A stretch of DNA of 64,000 nt from CBDATW01 sp965214965. Lineage in GTDB: Bacteria; Bacillota_I; Bacilli_A; CBDATW01. The stretch lies in NCBI GenBank assembly GCA_965214965.1, contig OZ244030.1, positions 434,001 through 498,000 of the forward strand. Direction: 5' to 3'. Each line of letters begins with the position of its first letter. Position 1 is the stretch's first letter. Shown piece by piece: positions 58,916 through 64,000 of the stretch. The translations under genes and the position numbers were made by a program. The notes under the pieces were generated by a model. That model saw nothing but the letters and a program-made list of their open reading frames with translations. It was not told where the DNA came from and searched no databases.

Positions 58916-60024
58916 TATTTACCTCCATTTTGAATAAATGTAATTAATTCATCTTTTTTAAGTGATGAATAACCTTTATATCCTGCTTTTTTAGCTTGTG
59001 CTTTTAGTTCGGCAAGCGTAATTAATGATAGATCTACTGAGTTTGATTGTGTTGAAGAAGTTTTTTCTTCTGTTTTTGTTTTATTTTTGGGTGATTCTTT
59101 TTTAAACTCTTCTCTTGGTTTTCTATCTTCTCTTGGTTTTCTATCTTCTCTTGGTTTTCTATCTTCTCTTGGTTTTCTATCTTCTCTTGGTTTTCTATCT
59201 TCTCTTGGTTTTCTATCTTCTCTTGGTTTTCTATCTTCTCTTGGTTTTCTTGGTGGGAACTTTATTTCTTCGTCTTTTGTATAAGCAAGAATTGGTTTTA
59301 TTCCCTTACCTTCATTAATAGCATCAGCCATTAATGTAGTAAATAGTGACACTGATTTTACAGCATCATCGTTTCCTGGGATGGGGAAATCAATAATGTC
59401 TGGATTTGCGTTGGTATCAACAATAGCAATAACTGGAATGCCAAGTTTTTTAGCTTCAAGAACTGCGTTCATTTCAATGTTTTGGTCTATAACAAAAATT
59501 GCTTTTGGCATGTATCTCATTCGTCTAATTCCGCCTAGGATCTTGTTTAGTTTCGCGTGTTCTTTCTGTAATCCAATAACTTCTTTTTTTGTTAGTTTTA
59601 AGAATGTACCTTCTTTTTCCATTTTTTCAATATTAGCCATTCTTCTAAAGTTATTTTTGATTGTTCTAAAGTTTGTAAGTGTTCCACCTAGTCATCTTTC
59701 TGAAACATACATTGCTCCACATCTTTCAGCTTGAGTTTTAATTGCCTCTTTTGCTTGTTTTTTTGTTCCAACAAAAATTACATCTCCACCTTTTTCTGAA
59801 ACTGCTTTCAGAAAATCGTAAGCTGCTTGTGTTCTTTGAATTGTTTTTGATAAGTTTATAACATGTACACCTTTTTTAGATGTATGGATGAATTTTCTCA
59901 TTTTTGGGTTTCATCTTCTTGTTTGGTGACCGAAGTGAGCACCTGCAACAAGAAGTTTTTGTGATGAAACCGCAAATTTTTTAGAGGTTTCTTTAGCTGC
60001 TGGGTTCGCTTTTTTGTTTTTCAT
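58915..60024 (-). CDS. rpsB: 30S ribosomal protein S2 with repeat linker and Rho-N-like C-terminus
   Basis: S2 joins the 30S late. The core (to about residue 245) has LVAGAHFGHQTRRWNPKM, IFVGTKKQAKEAIKTQAERCGAMY, WLGGTLTNFRTI and IPGNDDAVKSV. It is 369 residues, about 110 more than usual: seven copies of KPREDR, then a Lys/Ser-rich stretch and a final LSLITLAELKAQAKKAGYKG...LITFIQ that resembles the Rho N-terminal / SAP-like helix-extended-loop-helix. Trp codons around residues 38 and 110 are UGA. Confidence 0.95.
59111..59250 (-). repeat. 18-bp minisatellite inside rpsB
   Basis: Seven identical tandem copies of an 18-base unit (TCTCTTGGTTTTCTATCT on the plus strand) and one 14-base partial copy. 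Each unit encodes KPREDR, so copy number changes would keep the frame. The perfect identity points to recent expansion. Confidence 0.95.
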
Positions 60025-60137
60025 ATTTAGTTTTCCTTTTTTTTGTTGTACTTCCATTATTTCTATGCAATCTCCACCATAAGGCACACGAAGATTGAAT
60101 CCATAATGTGTTTTGTTTTTATAACATGAAGATTATA
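60025..60137 (-). promoter_or_regulatory. rpsB promoter and leader
   Basis: TATAAT at 60132-60137 (GATATAAT) gives a leader of about 100 bases. It includes a CACA...TGTG hairpin and a 13-codon open frame starting ATGGATTC with TAG before the SD. S2 leaders are regulatory in several bacteria; that this one is regulatory is inference. Confidence 0.4.
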
Positions 60138-60161
60138 TCATAATTAGAGTGATTTGAAAAT

Positions 60162-60182
60162 AAAAACTCGATTAGAGTTTTT
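60162..60182 (-). terminator. Terminator after ptsI
   Basis: AAAAACTC-TAATC-GAGTTTTT on the minus strand with a following A/T run, five bases after the ptsI stop. Confidence 0.8.
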
Positions 60183-60186
60183 ATTT

Positions 60187-61881
60187 TTATTTTAATAATT
60201 CTTTAACTTCTGCTTCAGTTGCGCAATTTAAAGCTTTTTCCGCAAGTTTTTTACACAATTCCATAGTAGTTGATCTAATTATGGATTTTGCTTTAAGCAT
60301 TGATATTGCTGACATGGAAAACTCATCTAGACCAAGACCCAGTAAAATTTTAATAGCTTCTGGGTTACCGGCCATTTCTCCACACATTCCTGTTCATTTT
60401 CCTTCTGCATGAGATGCATCAATAACTTTTTTAACAGATCTTAAAATAGAAGGGTTTAATGTTTGGTATAAATATGAAATATTATTATTCATTCTATCGC
60501 AAGCAAATGTATATTGCAGTAGATCGTTTGTACCAATTGAGAAGAAATCGGCTTCTTTGGCAAATTTATCTGCAAGCATAACTGCTGATGGAACTTCCAT
60601 CATCATACCTACATCATATTTCCCAATTTTAATTCCTTCTTGTTGGAGTTTATCTGCTTCTTCTAACAAAATTTGTTTTGCACTTCTAAATTCTTCTATT
60701 GTGGCTATAAGTGGAAACATTATATGCAGTTTACCAAATGATGACGCTCTTAGTAAAGCTCTTAATTGCGTTCTAAATACATCTGTTTTATCCAGACACA
60801 TTCTAATTGCTCTATAACCTAAGAATGGGTTCATTTCTTCTGGAAATTTATAATAAGGTAGTATTTTGTCCCCACCAATATCAAGTGTTCTAATTACAAC
60901 TCCTTTATCACCCATTGCTTCTAAAACTTTTTTGTATGCTTCGAATTGTTTTTCTTCATCAGGTCAATCTGATGCATTCATATAAAGAAATTCTGACCTA
61001 AAAAGGCCAATGGCATCAGCGCCGTTTTTCAAAACTTGATCTATATCCTCAAATGTACCAATATTTGCAGCCACTAAAACTTCCCTTCCATCTAATGTTA
61101 CAGATTTCTCTTTAACTAATTTTTGAAGTTCTGCTTTTTCTTTTGATAGTTTTTCTGCTACCTCTGTTGCTGCTTTAACTTTTTCTTCGCTAGGATCTAA
61201 AATACATTCACCAGTTTCGCCATTTACTAGTATTAACTTCCCATCTTGGACTTCAGATAAAATATGACCTACCCCAACTACTGCTGGTAATTCAAGAGAC
61301 CTTGCCATGATGGCTGAATGAGATGTTGATCCGCCTATTTCTGTAACAAAAGCTTTTACATGAGAATTTAATTGAGCTGTTTGTGACGGAGTCAAGTCTT
61401 CTGCCACAATAATCACATCTTCTTTAATAGAGCTCAATTCTTTTATTGGCACACCCATAATATGATGTAGAACTCTTGTAGAAACATCTTTTATATCTGT
61501 TGCCCTTTCCTTCATGTAAGAATCATCCATATTTTCAAACATTTCAATAAATTTGGAAGCCACGGAATTATATGCAGATTCTGCACAAACTTTTTCAACT
61601 TCGATAATAGTTTTAGACTCCGAAAAAAATGATGGATCTCCAGCAATTTGAATATGAGCATCAAAAATTGCAGAATGTTCTTCTCCAAGTTTTGCAATAG
61701 AATCATTTCTAATCTTTTCTATCTCTTGTTTTGAAACATCAATTGCTTTTTGTAATTTCTCAATTTCTATAGATGCGTTTTCAATTAATTTTTTTTCAAT
61801 TACAAGATTGCCTTCTTCTAGTTTAAATATTTTAGCTACAACTATACCTGGTGATGCCGCTTTACCATTAATTATTTTCAT
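60187..61881 (-). CDS. ptsI: Phosphoenolpyruvate-protein phosphotransferase (PTS enzyme I)
   Basis: Transfers phosphate from PEP to HPr, driving sugar uptake. The 564-residue protein has the phosphorylated histidine in GGSTSHSAIMAR (H188), ANIGTFEDIDQVLKNGADAIGLFRSEFLY, RTLDIGGDKILPYY, and the PEP-site GTNDLLQYTFACDR and MCGEMAGN. Two Trp are UGA. It starts 16 bases after hrcA and so is behind the same CIRCE-like operator. It uses the glycolytic product made by eno. Confidence 0.97.
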
Positions 61882-61897
61882 TATTTTCCCTTAAAAT

Positions 61898-62869
61898 TTA
61901 TTTGTATATTTCTTCTATTTTCTCTACTACTTTGCTTAAAAGAGCGTTTACTTTTTCATATTCCATTCTTGTGGGACCAATAAGTGCAAAGTGTCCTTTT
62001 GAACCTTTAACTTCATATTTATGTTTTATAATAGAAGTTCCCTCTGGATTTATTAAAATATCTTTTTCTTGCTCTTTTAAAAATTGGTCAAATGTTGAAT
62101 GATTATTTATTATTTTAATCAACTTAGCCATTGTTTCTTGATCAACATCTTCATATCTTACAATATTCGAAGTTCCATGTGAATATTCTGATTTCTTAGT
62201 AAAAGATATCATCTCATAAACAAAGTTTTGAAACATAGTTTCCAAACCTTTAATTTGATTTTCAATTGCGGGTGCTATTGCTTTAAGTCTTTGTTCTACT
62301 TCAGAAATTGGAGTATAAACTAATCTTTGATTTAAAATATCAAATAATTTTTCTAAATCATTTAATGTTTGATTTTCATTGATTTGGAATACTTTATTAT
62401 AAACATTTCCTTTGTTTGTGATTATTAATGCTACTACTGATGATTCATTTACAGGATTTAGTTGAATTTGTTGTAAAACCTCTTTTTTATCATAAGGTGT
62501 AATAACAACTGTGGCTAAATTTGTAATATCAGAAACAATTTTGGAAGCTTGATCTAAAACATATTCAATATTTTGGTTTCGACTATCAAATAAAGTTTGT
62601 AATTTATCATTTAATGAAACTTCTTGCAAAATCATAAGCTCATCTACGTAATACTGAATCCCTTTAGTAGTTGGTTTTCTTCCGCCTGATTTATGTGGTT
62701 GTTCCAAAAAACCTAATTGTTCTAAAACTGTCATTTCCTGTCTTATGGTAGCAGAAGAGCAATCCATGCCTTTGGCATCAGAAATAATACTGGAAGAAAC
62801 AGCTTTTCCTGTCTTAACAAATATTTCAGTTATGTGTTTTAAGATTAATTTTTGTCTTTCTTTTAGCAT
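61898..62869 (-). CDS. hrcA: Heat-inducible transcription repressor HrcA
   Basis: Represses heat-shock operons at CIRCE and is inactivated when GroEL is busy. The 323-residue protein has the N-terminal winged helix (LKERQKLILKHITEIF, SSATIRQEMTVLEQLGFL), HKSGGRKPTTKGIQYYVDEL and the C-terminal IIKHKYEVKGSKGHFALIGPTRMEYEKV. I chose ATG 62867-62869 because GGAGG lies upstream; an ATG 12 bases earlier overlaps it. No UGA. It is followed by ptsI, not by grpE or dnaK. Confidence 0.96.
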   Translation of the reverse strand: MLKERQKLILKHITEIFVKTGKAVSSSIISDAKGMDCSSATIRQEMTVLEQLGFLEQPHKSGGRKPTTKGIQYYVDELMILQEVSLNDKLQTLFDSRNQNIEYVLDQASKIVSDITNLATVVITPYDKKEVLQQIQLNPVNESSVVALIITNKGNVYNKVFQINENQTLNDLEKLFDILNQRLVYTPISEVEQRLKAIAPAIENQIKGLETMFQNFVYEMISFTKKSEYSHGTSNIVRYEDVDQETMAKLIKIINNHSTFDQFLKEQEKDILINPEGTSIIKHKYEVKGSKGHFALIGPTRMEYEKVNALLSKVVEKIEEIYK

Positions 62870-62884
62870 AATAGCCTCCATATT

Positions 62885-62890
62885 ATTATA
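62885..62890 (-). promoter_or_regulatory. hrcA promoter -10 box
   Basis: TATAAT 15 bases before the hrcA ATG; the -35 region falls inside the CIRCE-like element. Confidence 0.6.
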
Positions 62891-62897
62891 TAAAAAT

Positions 62898-62924
62898 TTA
62901 GCAAACTTATGTTGAAATTGCTAA
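62898..62924 (-). promoter_or_regulatory. CIRCE-like operator of hrcA-ptsI
   Basis: TTAGCA and TGCTAA with a total span of 27 bases, exactly that of CIRCE (TTAGCACTC-N9-GAGTGCTAA). The three inner bases of each arm differ (AAC and AAT) while outer A/T pairs extend the dyad to 11 bp. It covers the -35 region, so HrcA should repress its own operon. Confidence 0.75.
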
Positions 62925-62939
62925 ATTTTATTTTATTTA

Positions 62940-63440
62940 AATTGAAGGAGTTTTATATTTGCCTGCTTATCAAACAACTATTGAGACTGAATTTTTATAT
63001 AAATTCAGCTTTATTTCTAACGTAACGACTAACCTTCCCTTAAAAATATCGCCTAAAAAGTCTTTTAAATTTTTCAACTACTAATTTAGAGAAATTAGCA
63101 TCCAAGTGTGCAGCGATTTTTGATCTCACAGATGATAAAATCCATAATTAATTTCTTTAAAGAATATGATTGTAAGGTTTTTAATATTGTGTTTCACATA
63201 TTTTTCCTTGTATTATTTTTATTTGTTTTGTTTTAAAAGAAGTTGGGCCTTGTAATTATTGGTGCAATCTAAAAACTTCTAATTCTTCTTCTTAATTAAT
63301 TTTTATTAAAATTTTTGTCTTAATAAAGATTTGTTTTTCATTAATCTCTAAAATGTTTTATAAGGCCTGTGCTGCACATCATCTTTTTGGAAGGGCTGAA
63401 ATTAATGGTTGAAATTAAAAATATCACCAATACGATTTAT
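62940..63440 (-). pseudogene. Decayed coding region, about 500 bases
   Basis: No intact gene is present. Minus-strand frames carry coding-like pieces broken by frequent TAA/TAG: from 63400 down, PLISALPKRWCAAQAL, NILEINEKQIFIKTK, EEELEVFRLHQ and LQGPTSFKTKQIKII share a frame, and ILSSVRSKIAAHLDANFSK and LVVEKFKRLFRRYF follow in another. I do not recognise the source. A hairpin CTGAATTTTTATATAAATTCAG lies at 62989-63010. It may be a dead gene between the HAD phosphatase and hrcA. Confidence 0.4.
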
Positions 63441-63442
63441 TT

Positions 63443-64000
63443 TTATCTTAGTATGTCACATTTTTGAAAGAAATCATAAATAAATTCTCCTACTCCTTCT
63501 TCATCATTTGTGTATTTTGTAATATAGTCTGCTACTTGGTGAATATTTTTATTTGAATTTTTCATAGCCACTGAAACAGCAGCAGTTTTAATCATATCTA
63601 TATCGTTGTTTGAATCTCCAAATACTATTGTCTCATCTAATTTAATTATGCCTTTTTCCTCTAAAGACTTTAGGCCCGAAGCTTTATTTATATCCGAGGG
63701 CATAAAATCTAAAAGCCCTACTGCAGATCTTACCAAATAAGAATCATTGAAAGAATTAAAAAAATCAAAGATTTTTTTTTCATCATAATCACTAGAGTCC
63801 TTCGATGTTATTAAAATTTTTAGAACATTTTCTAAATTATTTTTAAAAGTAGTGATGGGTGTTTTGCAATCATCAGGTTGAGATTTTTTATTATTGCGTA
63901 ATCAAAATAAATGGCGAGATTTTATATACTCTTTATATTGAATTTCTTTATCTGTATAAACCATGAAGTTTATTTTATGTTCAGAAACATAATCTATAAT
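63443..64000 (-). CDS. Cof-type HAD phosphatase, C-terminal part (cut by window edge)
   Basis: The last 185 residues of a second HAD-IIB hydrolase. The motif III lysine (NKASGLKSLEE) and motif IV FGDSNNDIDMI are present; motifs I and II lie beyond the right edge. UGA Trp codon is seen near the start of the visible part. Substrate unknown. It is not related by position to the HAD at 26982-27782. Confidence 0.88.

Noticed and set aside
59087..59318. Plus-strand repeat-containing frames, or a CRISPR-like array
   Set aside because: They are the antisense of the KPREDR repeat in rpsB. The units are contiguous with no spacers.
62957..63082. A plus-strand 41-codon frame with TTG start after AAGGAG
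   Set aside because: The non-ATG start, short length and hairpin inside make coding unlikely; minus-strand pieces look more protein-like.

Overview
The window comes from a wall-less bacterium of the class Mollicutes. The DNA is AT-rich and UGA is read as tryptophan: dozens of core genes (gpmI, tpiA, polA, dnaE, leuS, secY, ptsI, most ribosomal proteins) are intact only under that code, and S4, S8 and S14 reach their family-typical C-termini only if a UGA is read through. Gene content and a leucyl-tRNA synthetase with no CP1 editing domain, a state known from Mycoplasma mobile, suggest a hominis-group mycoplasma. The species cannot be fixed from sequence alone. Nearly all genes lie on the minus strand; only birA, rpsD and one unknown small gene (57498-57857) are on the plus strand.

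Reading right to left as transcribed: 63443-64000 is the C-terminal part of a HAD phosphatase, followed by about 500 bp of decayed sequence. hrcA and ptsI form an operon behind a CIRCE-like operator. rpsB-tsf follows, with an 18-bp minisatellite inside rpsB. The S10-spc-alpha ribosomal cluster (rpsJ to rplQ, with secY, adk, map, infA and rpoA) runs straight into ecfA1-ecfA2-ecfT-truA, then rplM-rpsI, the same order as in Bacillus. map carries a one-base deletion.

From 39 to 30 kb the window is accessory: a three-gene ABC-2 exporter operon, two tRNA clusters (Ile-Ala and Asn-Glu-Phe), a MATE exporter, a Na/Pi cotransporter with a dyad at its promoter, and a YqaJ-like nuclease next to a decayed gene. 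From 29.6 to 24.6 kb lies leuS-HAD-unknown-lacI-tyrS. A palindromic divergent promoter at 23.8 kb separates rpsD from a 12.5-kb operon of division, tRNA-thiolation and replication/repair genes (ezrA-thiI-nrnA-dnaE-polA-mutM-coaE-dnaB-dnaI).

The left 11 kb holds lower glycolysis (gap, pgk, tpiA, gpmI, eno) interleaved with a complete biotin module: biotin uptake (bioY, which would use the EcfAAT energizing unit encoded at 40.5-43 kb), biotin ligase (birA) and all four acetyl-CoA carboxylase subunits (accB-accC-accD-accA). This carboxylase set is unusual for a UGA=Trp mollicute and, with the editing-less LeuRS, is the most interesting feature of the window. eno and gap share an almost identical promoter and leader.
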